Assembly (NCBI RefSeq): GCF_026262505.1
Contig: NC_067204.1
Location: forward strand, 4,621,797 to 4,685,796
DNA length: 64,000 nucleotides
Direction: 5' to 3'
DNA from: Trichomonas vaginalis G3
Lineage: Eukaryota; Parabasalia; Trichomonadida; Trichomonadidae
Shown: in pieces, positions 29,904 to 41,266 of the stretch
Layout: every line of letters begins with the position of its first letter
Position numbering within the stretch: position 1 is the stretch's first letter
Notes under the pieces: generated by a model
The model's database searches: none
Told to the model about the DNA's origin: nothing
The model's input: only the letters and a program-made list of their open reading frames with translations
Program-made: the position numbers and the translations under genes

Positions 29904-31436
29904 TTAAATGTTATTTAAATATAATGGAGTAATAAAATAAATCGGAATTTCTATTAATTTATTGTTAACCTCAACTAATACATTACCGTTAATATATCTA
30001 ACAAATCCAGCTATTGTGTCAAATCTTCGTCTTCTTTTTGTCATTGATTTATCAGTTTTTCCATAATCGAGATGAATCAAAACTTTATCCCCTTGTTTAA
30101 AATTCATGAGCCCCGAATTAATTTGTTCACGTTTAACATCATTTAACCTTTCCATTTGCTTTCTAATATATTTCCATTCTTTTGAAATATCATTTTTCAT
30201 TTCCACTGGTTTCATGTTTATAGTTCTATGCCATGTATTATTGTAATAATATACTAACTGCTGTATGATGGAGTCATGATTTCCATCCCAGTATATCTGA
30301 CCGTTAACCCCTAACGCATCTCTAAGAGTTCTCATTACTGCATCAACTATTTTATTATGAAACGTATATGAAGAGGATGAAAAGTAAAAATTAATTTGTG
30401 GGAAATAATGAGCCATAGCTGCTTGAAATCCTTTATCACTATCACCCCTGATATTATCTACTCTTTCATGATCTAGTAAGTATTGAATAGCTCTTCTTGT
30501 TTCCTGTTCTATTTTCCCTTTCACCGGAATGCAATATAAATATCTTGTGTTAATGTTAATGGCAAATAAATAAGTAACGTTTCCTTTTGAATATTCTAAA
30601 TGATCGATTTCGTATGAATATGGATATGGTGCAAATGAAGGGCGACCAAATTTTTTCTTTAACGGTTGAATTTTTGGGTCAATTGGTTTATTTAATATCT
30701 TGAAATCCTTTTTAAAATCTTTTTGCTTCTTTAATGTTTGAAATGGATATAATAAAGTGAATGATGAAGGATTAACTGAAGGAGGAGGTACTACTGTTGG
30801 AGGTACTACTGTTGGAGGTTTTGGGGTTGCAAGTGGTTTAATTTTATCTGCTTTGATTTTGGATGATGAAGTTTTGGATTTCATTCCTTCTTTCATTAAT
30901 TCTGGATGTATTTTATTCATTTGTTTTAAATATGCTGTATATAAAGGTTTGATATACTTTCCCGCTTCGAGTTTATGTTGAAGGCTGAATTCCAAAAGTT
31001 GATCTTCATTTAAAAGTCGGGCTGAATATGGTTTAACTAATGAATCATAAATTAAAGCTTGTGCTTCATTTATGGTCTGAATGACCTGGGCGTTTCGTTC
31101 CTTTGTTTTTTGCGGCTCAGGATTATATAAATTATATAATTCATCAATATCTTCTTCTGTTAATACTTTATTTTTGAAATCTTTCAATTGTTTAAGTTGT
31201 GATTTAGTTTTTCCCTTTGCATATTCATTATTTTTAATTTTGTCTTTAATTTTAGAAATTATTTTATCATGATATTTCAAAATTTCATTTTTATAATGTG
31301 ACCAATAATAATCCATATCATCACCCGTTATATTTTCATCATATTTTTGGAGATATGCTTTTAATTCATAATAAGTAAGAGAATTTTGATTAAATACTAA
31401 ATCATCAATTAAATTTTTTAAATCTACATTATTCAT
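29904..31436 (-). CDS. Polinton integrase (retroviral-type DDE core)
   Basis: The 510-residue protein has a Lys-rich N-terminal part with helices (residues 1-200), a Pro-rich linker (PKPPTVVPPTVVPPPS) and then an RNase H-like integrase core. That core shows YSYEIDHLEYS, later IRGDSDKGFQAA, then a helix after FHNKIVDAVMRTLRDAL and the WHRTINMKPVEM segment typical of integrases. The C-terminal 80 residues are a small beta-barrel-like domain (GDKVLIHLDYGK, FVRYINGNVLVEV). It would integrate the element into host DNA. The frame looks whole. Confidence 0.8.
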   Translation of the reverse strand: MNNVDLKNLIDDLVFNQNSLTYYELKAYLQKYDENITGDDMDYYWSHYKNEILKYHDKIISKIKDKIKNNEYAKGKTKSQLKQLKDFKNKVLTEEDIDELYNLYNPEPQKTKERNAQVIQTINEAQALIYDSLVKPYSARLLNEDQLLEFSLQHKLEAGKYIKPLYTAYLKQMNKIHPELMKEGMKSKTSSSKIKADKIKPLATPKPPTVVPPTVVPPPSVNPSSFTLLYPFQTLKKQKDFKKDFKILNKPIDPKIQPLKKKFGRPSFAPYPYSYEIDHLEYSKGNVTYLFAININTRYLYCIPVKGKIEQETRRAIQYLLDHERVDNIRGDSDKGFQAAMAHYFPQINFYFSSSSYTFHNKIVDAVMRTLRDALGVNGQIYWDGNHDSIIQQLVYYYNNTWHRTINMKPVEMKNDISKEWKYIRKQMERLNDVKREQINSGLMNFKQGDKVLIHLDYGKTDKSMTKRRRRFDTIAGFVRYINGNVLVEVNNKLIEIPIYFITPLYLNNI

Positions 31437-31555
31437 TTATATAAAAATAAAATAAATGTTTTAAGGGCGCTCACCTCTTTGATCAAGAATCAAAACCATC
31501 ATTCAACGGTTCCTTTTGTCTCTTCTGTGGCATTCCATTAAAATTTTAAATTGTA

Positions 31556-34500
31556 TTAAATAAACGGCATACAACATCCATTTTCACAACATACAGCCTT
31601 AGTGTGTGCTCCTGTTAATGCAGTCTTACCAATTGTTAAGCGAGTCATTGACCTGTTTTTAAGTTGTAAATTAATATTCTGACCATCAAATATCACTTTA
31701 TCATTTATTATATCCAAATAATTTTTAGGTGTTAATTGTTTATTTTGTCGTAAACTAACACCTTTCATTTTTTGCGCAATCTTTTTAAAATCACCTCCAT
31801 CAATTGAACCGTTGAATGATGTATAACACTTGGGGCATAAAGCAACCATGTTATCACCTTGTTTCTCAATTGCTAAACCCAATAACTTCTTCTCATGTGC
31901 TTTTTCTTCAGCTTTATTCTTTAATTTAGGTTTAAATTTCTCATCAAAACAGAAGAAATCAAATGGTGCGAATTTGAAAATGTTTTTATCATAAAATTGT
32001 TTATCGGTAACAATTGCTTGAAATGCTTGAGTGTTAGGAAGATTTGGATCACCAGCGATTGCCCAATAAGATGAATCAGTATCACCTTCAATGAAATGAA
32101 AACGATTAACATTCATGCATTTATACATAAAATCATAAATGAAAACCAAATACCAGTATTTAGCATTATCTAAAGTGAAGAATGCCTCTTGTAAACATGT
32201 ATCACATCTATAAAATCTATCTTTGAGCATCACTTGATATGTATCTTCACCTATTTCTCTTATGTTTTTAAACTTATTTGACATACATGCAACGCGTGCC
32301 TTCTGTGCATTCATTATTTTAGTCTTTGCGTAATTTTGTGTATTCATTGCATCGTAACCATATGATCCATTAAGTGAAATCTTGCAAAATAAACTTTTTC
32401 CTTTATTTCCTTCTAATTCAGCCTTTTGTCTTTCGTTCATAAATTTGTTCGCAAATTCATTAAAACAAGTGTTTTTAGTAAATGTTAAAATTGATTGAAT
32501 ATCATCAATGATAAAATGAAATCTGTCTATTAGATACCAAAGATAATAAGAAGAAAATGGTTGATATTGGTTGTGTGTTGATGCTAACTGAGTTAATTTC
32601 TCTGTTTCTGGTCAACTGGTAGATTGTTTGATTTCATGTAATTATACATAAAACTGCCAATTGTTTTTTCATCTGTGATAATATCTAAGTTTCTTATTAT
32701 CGGTAAAAAGTTTATGTAATCATTAATGTATTTTTCATCAATGTGACCCTTTACTTCAGCCACGAATAAAGTATTTTTCTTCTTAATTATTCCCAATGCT
32801 TTTGCTTTCTTTGTTGCTGTATCACAAATGATAACACCATTCAATCTTCCCGGCATATACATTTTATGGTCAGTATATTGAATGAAATCATGAGGATTAG
32901 ATGAAAATGATGAAGGATATAATGAATTAAAATCAACACCAACGAAATGAGTCATAATGTTGGTGGTGTCCTCATTTGATACAGTTTTAGTTTCTGGATT
33001 ATATGAAAGTTTATTAATGTGCGTGATTCCTTTAAGATTTACTCTATGTTGAACATTTGATAGACCACCAGTAATTCCATTACGGAGAATGTGATAAGCT
33101 TCAACTGAATCTAAAGTCATTGGTAAATTATTTTTTAATGCATAATTTCTTAAATTGATTCTTAAACGTTGAACATCTTCATCTTTATTTGATTTTACGA
33201 CACAATAACAACACATTAACTGACAATTTTCTTTGGTATGTGGTTTTTCATTATCGATTCTATCTAATGTTGGTTTATTTGCATATGTAAACGCTTTACC
33301 ACACATTTTGCATTTAGATGAAAGGATTAAATCGTGATAGTATTGAAAATCATCCATTGAAACATTATTTTTAGTATCTCTTTCTGCTTTTTCATCTTGT
33401 TTCTTATATGATTCAATTTTATATTTCCAATACTTTTTCGTTAATTCAAAACTTGATTCTATCTCTTCCTCAGGATATTTTTCATTAGGATTAAAGTCTT
33501 TATATGCTAAAGCGTAACGAATCATTGAAGCATTCGATGATAAAGAAAGATTATGAAGCATGTCAATTTTATAAACAAATGTTTCTTCAATAATTTTATC
33601 GATTGGGTCAATCATAATTTCAACATCTTTATTGCAATAATGAATAAAATATTCTAATCTATTCTTAAAATTTTTAGCATCATTGAGATATATTTGATAA
33701 TCACTATCTGATATAGTTTCTTGAGTTAATGCTGAATAAAATGAATCTTTCGTGAATGGTTCCACTTTATATAATTCTTCTTCGTAATTTTCCCATGTGA
33801 TGAATTGATAAGGGAAAAAGGATTTAACACGTGATTTATTGTTTCCGAAATCTTGAGTGAATTGGTCTAATGTCCCACCCGCTATATAATTTCTGATGTC
33901 AATAAATCTCAATTCATATGGAACGTTTGTTTTCTTTACAATGACTTGCTTAAATTGTGAAGATGAACCCAGCATTGATTTTATTTTCCATTTTGCAGTG
34001 TTTAAATCATGAAGAATTAAATTTAAATCAAACTTTCCCGAATTAAAACCTATGATATTCACTTTATTGAATTCCTCATTAGAAGTTCTTTAAATGCTTC
34101 CTTCTGTTTTTCATTTAATGTATGAGACAAAGTCCCCACCGTTTGCGGCTTCAATAATTCTTCATATTGTTCAATATTTGATTTAGCAACTAATGAACAG
34201 GTTGAAAATAAAAACTCAATCCAATCAGAAATAAAAGAATCACTCGAAGTTAAGCAAAAATTCCTCGTATATGTTTTATCGTTTAATTTAACCGTTGATG
34301 ATACCATGAATGGTTTTAAGTAAGCGTTCAAAGTTGCACACTCAGAAAGTTGTAATTCTTCTTTAGTCTCTAATGTTTCAAAGTCAAAAGTAATATAATA
34401 TCTTGTCGGTTTATAATATTTCTGCAAATTGTGAGCTAATAACCACTGATATATCTTCTGTTTCGTAATATGTGGTGCATATGGTTGCTGGTCTTTTGCA

Positions 34501-35017
34501 ATTGAACGTCTTGAATTAATCTTCCATTATTTTCTTTACATTTCTCACAATGCTTTAAAAATCTTCTTTGGTTTTTCCTTTCTGGATCATCACGGATAGA
34601 ATAAACTTCTTCTTTACAATATGGACAAACTTTATAGCCGGTGAGTGCTTCAACGTCTGTTATTCTGTCAGCGTGAAGTTTTCCACATGGACTCTGTGTT
34701 AATAAAATATTTACTGTTTCAAATTCTGGATCTATCATTATTGATTCCACTAATGGAAAGTCTACCTTATTTATGTCCACGTCTTCTGGTTGAGGATCAC
34801 AATAATAGAAATCAATATTAACATTTAACATTCTCGCTAATCTCTCACTTTCTGATGAAATGTCAAAACCTTCATATGCATCTATTGCTTCATTTAAATA
34901 GCTTCTACGAGTTTTAGGATTAACACCATCAGGAATGTTATAGAAGCGTTTAAATAACCTTCTACCTTCTGCTCTAATTTGATTATCATTCATTTTAGCT
35001 GTTCCGTTTTTGTTCAT
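31556..35017 (-). pseudogene. Polinton protein-primed family B DNA polymerase region, broken
   Basis: Recognisable parts, in coding order, are a Cys/His zinc-ribbon-like segment, an exonuclease strand with TFDFETLE, the second exonuclease block with FNSGKFDLN, an embedded HNH-like Cys cluster (CKMCGKAF and LDRIDNEKPHTKENC), polymerase motif A (VDFNSLYPSSF), motif B (KISLNGSYGYDA) and motif C (GDTDSSY). This is the replicative polymerase of Polintons. It is broken in about three places and does not look functional. Confidence 0.8.
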
Positions 35018-35081
35018 TTATGTAAGAATAAAAAAAATTAAAAAATAAAGTTTATTCTTTAAAGCCCATAAAATGAATTAA

Positions 35082-35222
35082 GGGTGCCCTATAACGATAA
35101 TGTAAACATCACAAAATTAACCTTATTAGAACTCGAATGAATGGATTATCCAGATTCTAGTTCTCAATATAATAGCCTTAAAAGTGCTTTTCTGAGGGTG
35201 GTCTATCGTCTATAGGGCACCC
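35082..35222. mobile_element. 141-bp MITE with TTAA target duplication (piggyBac-like), nested in the Polinton
   Basis: The ends are GGGTGCCCTATA and its inverted copy TATAGGGCACCC. TTAA flanks both sides (35078-35081 and 35223-35226), the target preference of piggyBac-type elements. There is no coding capacity. A diverged relative lies at 57584-57697. The 3' end of the adjacent minus-strand Polinton frame lies within it. Confidence 0.75.
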
Positions 35223-36319
35223 TTAAGAACACATAAATTTTTATCATCCGCGACGTGACGAATACATTTTAATTTACTCAAGAATGCATACTCTGATACA
35301 TTAAATCTAATTCCTGTCTTATTTAATTTCACAACTTTGAAAAGGAATGTATGAATAGCTATAAAATGATGAGAAGATGTTTTATGGGTTGCTTCCATTT
35401 TTTCTGAAATAAATGAATAAATATAATGTTTATAAGTTTTCATATCTTTTATGTTCTTAATAACGAATGGTATAGACCTTTCAACTTCGTCTTCCTTCGG
35501 TGCTGTTCTTTCATATGAAACATTATTGGTATCTTCAATAATGAAACCACAATCACACAAAATTTTATAGGTTCCAATGGTTTCTTTTGATATTTTATCT
35601 AATAAATCAAAAACTTTATCAACACCTGTGCATTTATTTAAATAATAATTTGTGTAAATATCATGATCTTCTTTCTTAATCGTATTAGTTGCATATGTCA
35701 CGTTTTTAAGAGCTTTTTTGAATTTCTCAGAATCGAGAGGGGGTGAAAGTAAGATACAAGGGTATTCTTCATTATCAATAAATTGTAACTTATGTTTACG
35801 TATAAATTTAGTACCTTCTTCTGAAAGTGTTTCATCTATTTCACCATCTAATAAATTTTGTGTTGATTCTGAGACATAATTTTTATATCTTTCTTCATGA
35901 GATTTCTGAACTTCTGATTCTGAAGCTGGGATATTCATTAAACCCTCTACTTCATTTTCATTATATTTTTCAACTTCTCTTAATTCCTTAATTTTTTCAT
36001 CTATTTCATCTCTTATTTTTTCCAGTCTTTCAATTTCATCATATTCATCATCTTTAATCCGTTCTTCATAATATTCAGGGAAAACATCAGGTTCTTTAGG
36101 TTTTTCTTTTTTAGATGTGGGATATAAGAAATTTATAACATCATCTTTATTCATTTTTCCATCATAATCAAATTCATTTAAGAACTCTGTGAATTTTTTA
36201 CAATTTCTTAAATAATATTTATCAACCTCATAACCTGCCTCCTCTAATATATCCTTTATTTCCCCGTTTGTGAATCCTAATTTTTTAACGTCGTTAGTTT
36301 TGACGCTCATTTCATACAA
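35210..36319 (-). CDS. Polinton protein of unknown function, 3' end in a MITE
   Basis: The 369-residue frame has an N-terminal Lys/Asp-rich region, an acidic coiled coil (residues 95-125) and a longer C-terminal domain with Cys residues (YKILCDCGF). Its last few codons and stop are supplied by the MITE at 35082-35222, so the original C-terminus is probably not represented. No family is recognised. Confidence 0.5.
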   Translation of the reverse strand: MYEMSVKTNDVKKLGFTNGEIKDILEEAGYEVDKYYLRNCKKFTEFLNEFDYDGKMNKDDVINFLYPTSKKEKPKEPDVFPEYYEERIKDDEYDEIERLEKIRDEIDEKIKELREVEKYNENEVEGLMNIPASESEVQKSHEERYKNYVSESTQNLLDGEIDETLSEEGTKFIRKHKLQFIDNEEYPCILLSPPLDSEKFKKALKNVTYATNTIKKEDHDIYTNYYLNKCTGVDKVFDLLDKISKETIGTYKILCDCGFIIEDTNNVSYERTAPKEDEVERSIPFVIKNIKDMKTYKHYIYSFISEKMEATHKTSSHHFIAIHTFLFKVVKLNKTGIRFNVSEYAFLSKLKCIRHVADDKNLCVLKGAL

Positions 36320-36345
36320 AATAAAAAAATAAATTATTCAGAAAT

Positions 36346-37101
36346 GAAAGAATGAATCAAATAATTGATTTCATAAATTCAAATAATCATTAGTTTCAAT
36401 TTATTTTTAAAGTTTATTTTACTCGTTTATGACTCCATTGATTCCAATCAGGATTTAAACAATAATTAATAAATACCATCCTCCTTTCATTCCTGTTGTC
36501 AAAATGTCATGTTGTCACATTTTTCAGAGAAATTAAATTACCTGGTGACCTGGTGACCTCATCAGTTATTCAAAAATAATGAATTATTGAATAACCTGAC
36601 ATCATCTATATATAGCTTCTTTTATAAAAGATCAAATAAATTATTTATGTATGGGCTGAGTGTAAATGTGGATGACATAAACGATTTTGTATCATTTTTT
36701 AATGATTTATTCAAAAACGTAAGTAAGAATAAAAACCGTAAGAATCATACATTTTTTTAATGATTTATTCAAAAACGTAAGAATAAAAACCGTAAGAATC
36801 ATACATTTTTTACTTCATATGTTAATTTTTTTAATGATTTATTCAAAAACGTAAGAATAAAAACCGTAAGAATCATACATTTTTTACTTCATATGTTAGA
36901 AAAAATGATACAAAATCGTTCAATATCGTATGAATTCTTACGTTTACAAAAAAAGTCACACAACCCGCACATATATACTACTTCTCTCATCAAATGAGAG
37001 ACTTCATAAGGAATATTGCCCTATTCGAGTAAACTTACATCCATGACATTTTGTGGATCAGGGAGTAGTAAAATATCGTATGAGGGATAATAATATAAAA
37101 T
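36346..37101. repeat. Polinton right terminal inverted repeat
   Basis: This is the inverted partner of 19051-19919. It carries the same tandem units and the ACCTGGTGACC repeats (36538-36560). Outside the repeat there is single-copy-looking host sequence. Confidence 0.85.
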
Positions 37102-37784
37102 CCTTAGAAAGATAATACTTATATGGCCGCGCTTCTATACTTAAGCAGATGTGCTGTATAAGAGTCATAATACTTTTGAGTTTTGGGTTGAATGATTGGT
37201 AACCCTATTCAATCACCAGTGAAATTTGCAAATTATGGGGAATATCCAAAGAGTATATCTTCTATGAACAATTCATCCATATATACAAGAATGTGAGAAT
37301 CAAATAATAATAATAAAACATTTGAAATATCCTTTTCCTACCTTTGTTACAAACATCTCTCAATAAATTATAATTAATAAACATTTTCATTATTTAATTG
37401 TTGAACACAAGTCACAAAAGACTACACAATTTGGATTTCAATAAAAAAAATAAAATAAAAAAAATTAAAAATAAAAGGGGAAAAATCTCAAATTTTGGGG
37501 ACAGTTTAAAAAACTCGTGCCAGTTGCCAGTTTCCAGAAAAATTCGTGCCACTGGCTGTGCCAGTATGCAGAAGCCTACATTGATGTCGTTAAAAAAATT
37601 ATAAAAAATATCCAAAATTATTTTAGAAATTGCAATATTTTTTTGAATTTTCGAATTTTTTTGGAAAATAAATCGACATAATGTTTGCTTTTTATGTGAT
37701 TATAAGCATTATTCCTATAAAAATTTTGATCAATTTAGTTTTTTTATTCTTCGATCGGGATATTTTTTAGTTTTGTAAAAACGT
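37102..37784. repeat. Right flank of the Polinton with an inverted copy of the 17.7-kb repeat
   Basis: TGCAGAAGCCTACAT at 37567-37581 is the inverted form of 17697-17711. The preceding 60 bp hold GCCAGTGGC-type blocks and TGGCAC/GTGCCA words like those of the other copy. The rest is AT-rich and I see no gene. Confidence 0.5.
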
Positions 37785-38837
37785 ATGACGAAGTATTTTG
37801 ATGAAGTACTTAAATTCATCTATTCTCTTCGACCAGAACTTTATATAATACCTGTATCAAAGCAGCTCATGCGCATTGCACAGCAAAATACGCAGCTATT
37901 CAAACAGAATAAATCAACTCGAATAAAATGTCACAAGACGAAGCAAACATATAAGAATTGTTTTGTAAAGGTAAATTATCAAACAAATTTCGAATTTACT
38001 TCACTCCAAAATCAATTAATCGAATTATTTGAACAGAAGAACATAAATATTCATGATCAATATATTGCAGAGCTTGGTTTCTATTTTGACGACTATACAC
38101 AGCAAAATACGGGCAATACTGAAAAATATATTGTTGGGTATTTTTATTTTGCTTTTGCAAAAGATATTTCCAATTCCCTTATATCAAGGGATGATTACAA
38201 ACGCTTAATAAACTGGGATAGGCCACTTGAAGAAAATAATTATCTCGTTAATGATAGGCAAACTAACAAATCAGCCATATTCGACGACGATGATGACTTT
38301 TCTGATCTACAAAGTATTAAAAAGAACATCGCTACTTCTCAGCCTTTAGTTATTCCAACTCCAATTAAACTGTTACCCAAAGATGAGAGCGATTCAGATG
38401 ACTTTTCTGACTTACCTATGGCTAATCAGTCAAATAATAAACCGATTCCGCTACAAATACAACCTGTACAAAAATTACCTTTACCAACACAAAAAGAACC
38501 ACAGCTTCAACTATCTGTGAAAACAGACAGCTCAAATAAAACAGATTTAACTCTTAGACCATCAACAATAATAAAGTCTCCTAAAAATAATATTAAAATG
38601 CCAGATAAAGTGGACTTCGACTTCATAAATGATCCAGACTATGTTCCTCAGCAAACAAAACAACGTTCATTCCCAAGTCCTCCAATGAGAAAGAATAGCA
38701 TGAGAATTTCAACAAAATCCAAGTATCATACGCTGGAATTGAATTCAGCGCTACTTGCAAAATCGGGTCTATCTAAATCTCAAACCAAATTGTTAATATT
38801 ACGTGAAGATGATGCCGATGATTCAAATTATAATTAA
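37785..38837 (+). CDS. Unknown protein with an N-terminal domain and disordered acidic tail
   Basis: The 350-residue protein starts at ATG 37785. Residues 1-155 look folded, with aromatic-rich strands (YIAELGFYFDDY, IVGYFYFAFAKDIS). Residues 165-350 are low complexity with Asp runs, two SDDDFSDL-like acidic motifs, and Pro/Gln/Lys-rich stretches, so probably disordered. I do not recognise the family. Upstream is the repeat-rich flank of the Polinton, with no clear initiator. Confidence 0.6.
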   Translation: MTKYFDEVLKFIYSLRPELYIIPVSKQLMRIAQQNTQLFKQNKSTRIKCHKTKQTYKNCFVKVNYQTNFEFTSLQNQLIELFEQKNINIHDQYIAELGFYFDDYTQQNTGNTEKYIVGYFYFAFAKDISNSLISRDDYKRLINWDRPLEENNYLVNDRQTNKSAIFDDDDDFSDLQSIKKNIATSQPLVIPTPIKLLPKDESDSDDFSDLPMANQSNNKPIPLQIQPVQKLPLPTQKEPQLQLSVKTDSSNKTDLTLRPSTIIKSPKNNIKMPDKVDFDFINDPDYVPQQTKQRSFPSPPMRKNSMRISTKSKYHTLELNSALLAKSGLSKSQTKLLILREDDADDSNYN

Positions 38838-39138
38838 TATTTTTATTGAAGATATTGTATGTTCTATTTTTTAATATATCTACTGCGATAGCTTGTAAAT
38901 GTTTAATTTATATTTTTTAACTGCAATATAATTTTCCATTTCTTATTTTTTATGGCAATCTGCTAAACAATGAGAACAGCAACTATATTATGAGTTAAAT
39001 ATAATGACATATCATTTGAGTTTATATATTGATAAAATTGAAGTGTGAAATGTGAAATCCATGCATTTTAATTCTTAAATCATTATCATACAAATGACAA
39101 TAATATATAATCTCAAATCATGACTTCTAAATTTCAAA
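38838..39138. other. Intergenic, AT-rich
   Basis: Spacer of about 300 bp between two plus-strand genes; nothing is recognised in it. Confidence 0.45.
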
Positions 39139-40278
39139 ATGTCTGCACGTTTACTTATCAAGGAGCCCCCATCAATTCGATATTTCAGCTCACAATTACC
39201 ATCAATACAAAAGGATCTATCCAACTATGTAGATTCAATGGCTCAAGATATTAAAAAAGCAAATAACATCACAGAAGAATTTAATTTTGATTTAGAAACA
39301 GCAAATACAGGTGATTTGCTCATATATGGCAGAATATATGCTAAACTTGATAATGACAACCCTTCAGAAAAATTAATCGGTCACAAAGCACAAATTCAGT
39401 TAACATCAAAATTTTCTCGCCCATATTTAGATTTTGAAGCTAAATTAAATGAGACTTACTACTACCGTGGCCAAATAGTCGTTGTCCTTGGAACATTCCA
39501 AAATTCCGTATTCGTTGCAAAGCAAATCTACTCAAATTGCAGAGTTGCAAAGCCGCATGAAATCTCAACACTCTTCAATACCAAGATCACAGTTGCTGCT
39601 GGTCCATACTTCAAAGAAAACTTAAGTGAAGTTCAAGATTTTGCAGAAGGAGTCTTAGAGAACAAACCTGATCTTGCAATTTTCCTGGGACCATTCATTC
39701 CAGCTGATTGCAAACTTCTTTATGCAAAAGAATGCAATAGAACGGGCGAAGATCTCACAAAAGAAGTTTTAACAATACTTTCTAACAACCATAAAAACTG
39801 CGTATTTGTCAGTAGTGCTGAAGATTCAATTGCTGATCCAGTCTTACCAACAAAAGCCTTCATGCCATCTACAGATAATTATTCAGTTACTATGGATCCA
39901 GTATTTATAGAATATGGTGATTTAGACTTATTCTTAACATCATATCAGTCATATAAACTCATTGCAAACAACTTTGAAGGAAAGAAGACCGTAAATGGCA
40001 CAGAAGTTGGAAGTAGAATCACAACAATCCTTACAGAATTCGCTAACCAACAATCAATTTGCCCAGGAATTGATGAACAAGTCCAACAATCCTTTATTTC
40101 CCACTTTAGACCAGTACGTCCTCCTCATGTTTTCGTTGTTCCAGGCCAACCAAATGCTACAGTGTCTGTTGACGATGATGTAACAACAATTTTAATCAAT
40201 CCTGCTATTAGAAGGTCATTCGCAATGATCCGTGTTAAAGATGGCAAAGTTAATTCGGAAATTATGAAGTTTAAATAA
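39139..40278 (+). CDS. DNA polymerase alpha B-subunit-like protein
   Basis: The 379-residue protein resembles the regulatory B subunit of replicative polymerases (POLA2). It has an OB-like region (residues 55-135, with GQIVVVLGTFQNSVFVAKQI), then an inactive calcineurin-like phosphoesterase domain. That domain has ITVAAGPYF near 150, KPDLAIFLGPFIPAD near 180, and a C-terminal strand order ending PPHVFVVPGQP then VTTILINPAIR. This matches the POLA2 pattern GPY..., KPD..ILxGPF and the final '.vnPgr' block. It would tether primase and polymerase alpha at replication forks. The protein is shorter than animal POLA2 and lacks its N-terminal extension. Confidence 0.7.
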   Translation: MSARLLIKEPPSIRYFSSQLPSIQKDLSNYVDSMAQDIKKANNITEEFNFDLETANTGDLLIYGRIYAKLDNDNPSEKLIGHKAQIQLTSKFSRPYLDFEAKLNETYYYRGQIVVVLGTFQNSVFVAKQIYSNCRVAKPHEISTLFNTKITVAAGPYFKENLSEVQDFAEGVLENKPDLAIFLGPFIPADCKLLYAKECNRTGEDLTKEVLTILSNNHKNCVFVSSAEDSIADPVLPTKAFMPSTDNYSVTMDPVFIEYGDLDLFLTSYQSYKLIANNFEGKKTVNGTEVGSRITTILTEFANQQSICPGIDEQVQQSFISHFRPVRPPHVFVVPGQPNATVSVDDDVTTILINPAIRRSFAMIRVKDGKVNSEIMKFK

Positions 40279-40448
40279 ATAGATTCTATATTAAATATAT
40301 TTCTAAAATCTAAGTTTATATATTAACAAAAAAATTCAAATAACAAAAAAATATATTTCGAAATCATTTTTTTCTCCGCTTATTCAAGGAATAATTCTAA
40401 TTAACCCTTGAGTGTAATCACTATGAAAAAGTCTGAGAATGAAAATTA

Positions 40449-41177
40449 TTATTTTGAAGTTTCGATTTTGATTTCTTCAGCTCTTTGCTCCTTCCAAAGT
40501 GATAAATTATCTCTCATTAGCTGTAACATGATAGCAGCTTCATTATATTGATCTTCTGGCAATTCTTCTAAAAATCTTATTGCCTCATTAAATGCTGTAT
40601 CAAGTTTATCAATTGCATCGTCGTGTAGGTTTAATATTTCATATTGAAAGACTGCATAATTGAGAATTAGTCCTAGATTTAGTGGATCTGATACAACCAT
40701 TTCATCATTCACAGATAACAGTGCTGCTTCATAGCATGTCTTTGCACGGCTAGCGTGGCCTTCTTGGATTTCTTTAGAACTTGCATATTCTGCTAAATAA
40801 CGGTAATAATCGCCTTTTAGCTTATTTAAATAGATAATACATTTACCATTGGATGTAGTAGGTATTAAAGTTGAGTCTATTATGTTTAATATATCTTGAC
40901 AAATGTTCGTTATTTCTTCAATAAGTACGGCCCTATGCTCTTCTATAGCCTTTAATACATCCGGTGATTGTAATTGAAGTTGGTTATCCATTGCTACAAG
41001 TGCATTTCTCGGAGAATTAATTGCTTTTTTATATGTATGTGCGAAAAAGTCGATTTCTTCTTTTGTTAAATCAGTTTTTGTTTTCAAAGCTTGCTTAATA
41101 TACAAAATAGCATCATTTGGCTGCCCAGCTTTCATAGCAACTTGAGCTAATTTCCATGCAATGCTTTCTTCATTCAT
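40449..41177 (-). CDS. 14-3-3 protein
   Basis: The 242-residue protein starts at ATG 41177 and has the usual length of the family. The diagnostic signatures are present: NKLKGDYYRYLAE at residues 118-130, LNYAVFQYEI near 174 and LMRDNLSLW near 222. The phosphopeptide-pocket residues are kept: the Lys of YKKAI, the Arg of SPR, and the Arg-Tyr pair of YYRYLAE. 14-3-3 proteins bind phosphoserine/threonine partners in the cytosol. The C-terminal tail is short and charged. Only 89 bp separate its start from the divergent ankyrin gene. Confidence 0.9.
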   Translation of the reverse strand: MNEESIAWKLAQVAMKAGQPNDAILYIKQALKTKTDLTKEEIDFFAHTYKKAINSPRNALVAMDNQLQLQSPDVLKAIEEHRAVLIEEITNICQDILNIIDSTLIPTTSNGKCIIYLNKLKGDYYRYLAEYASSKEIQEGHASRAKTCYEAALLSVNDEMVVSDPLNLGLILNYAVFQYEILNLHDDAIDKLDTAFNEAIRFLEELPEDQYNEAAIMLQLMRDNLSLWKEQRAEEIKIETSK

Positions 41178-41266
41178 TTTTTTTTCTTCTATATAAGGGT
41201 CCCAAATTTTTTAGATATACCCCCTAATTATCCGTTTACAATTATTCAAAATTTTATAAAATAAAA

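Larger units (their letters stand above)
19051..37101. mobile_element. Maverick/Polinton element, broken but young
   Basis: This 18.05-kb element is bounded by long terminal inverted repeats (19051-19919 and 36346-37101) that are almost identical apart from one indel of about 110 bp, which points to a recent insertion. It carries the set of genes that defines the family: a large capsid-type gene, an FtsK/HerA-type packaging ATPase, a DDE-type integrase, a protein-primed family B DNA polymerase, and many small genes. Genes of the left arm are mostly on the plus strand; integrase and polymerase are on the minus strand. The element is broken: the polymerase region has about three interruptions and at least two or three small-gene regions are also damaged. 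I find no matching target-site duplication at the ends. A TTAA-flanked MITE sits in the right arm. Confidence 0.9.

Noticed and set aside
19051-37101. Target-site duplication at the ends of the Polinton
   Set aside because: The bases outside the inverted repeats (ending GGTTATC on the left, starting CCTTAGA on the right) do not match, so no duplication is claimed.
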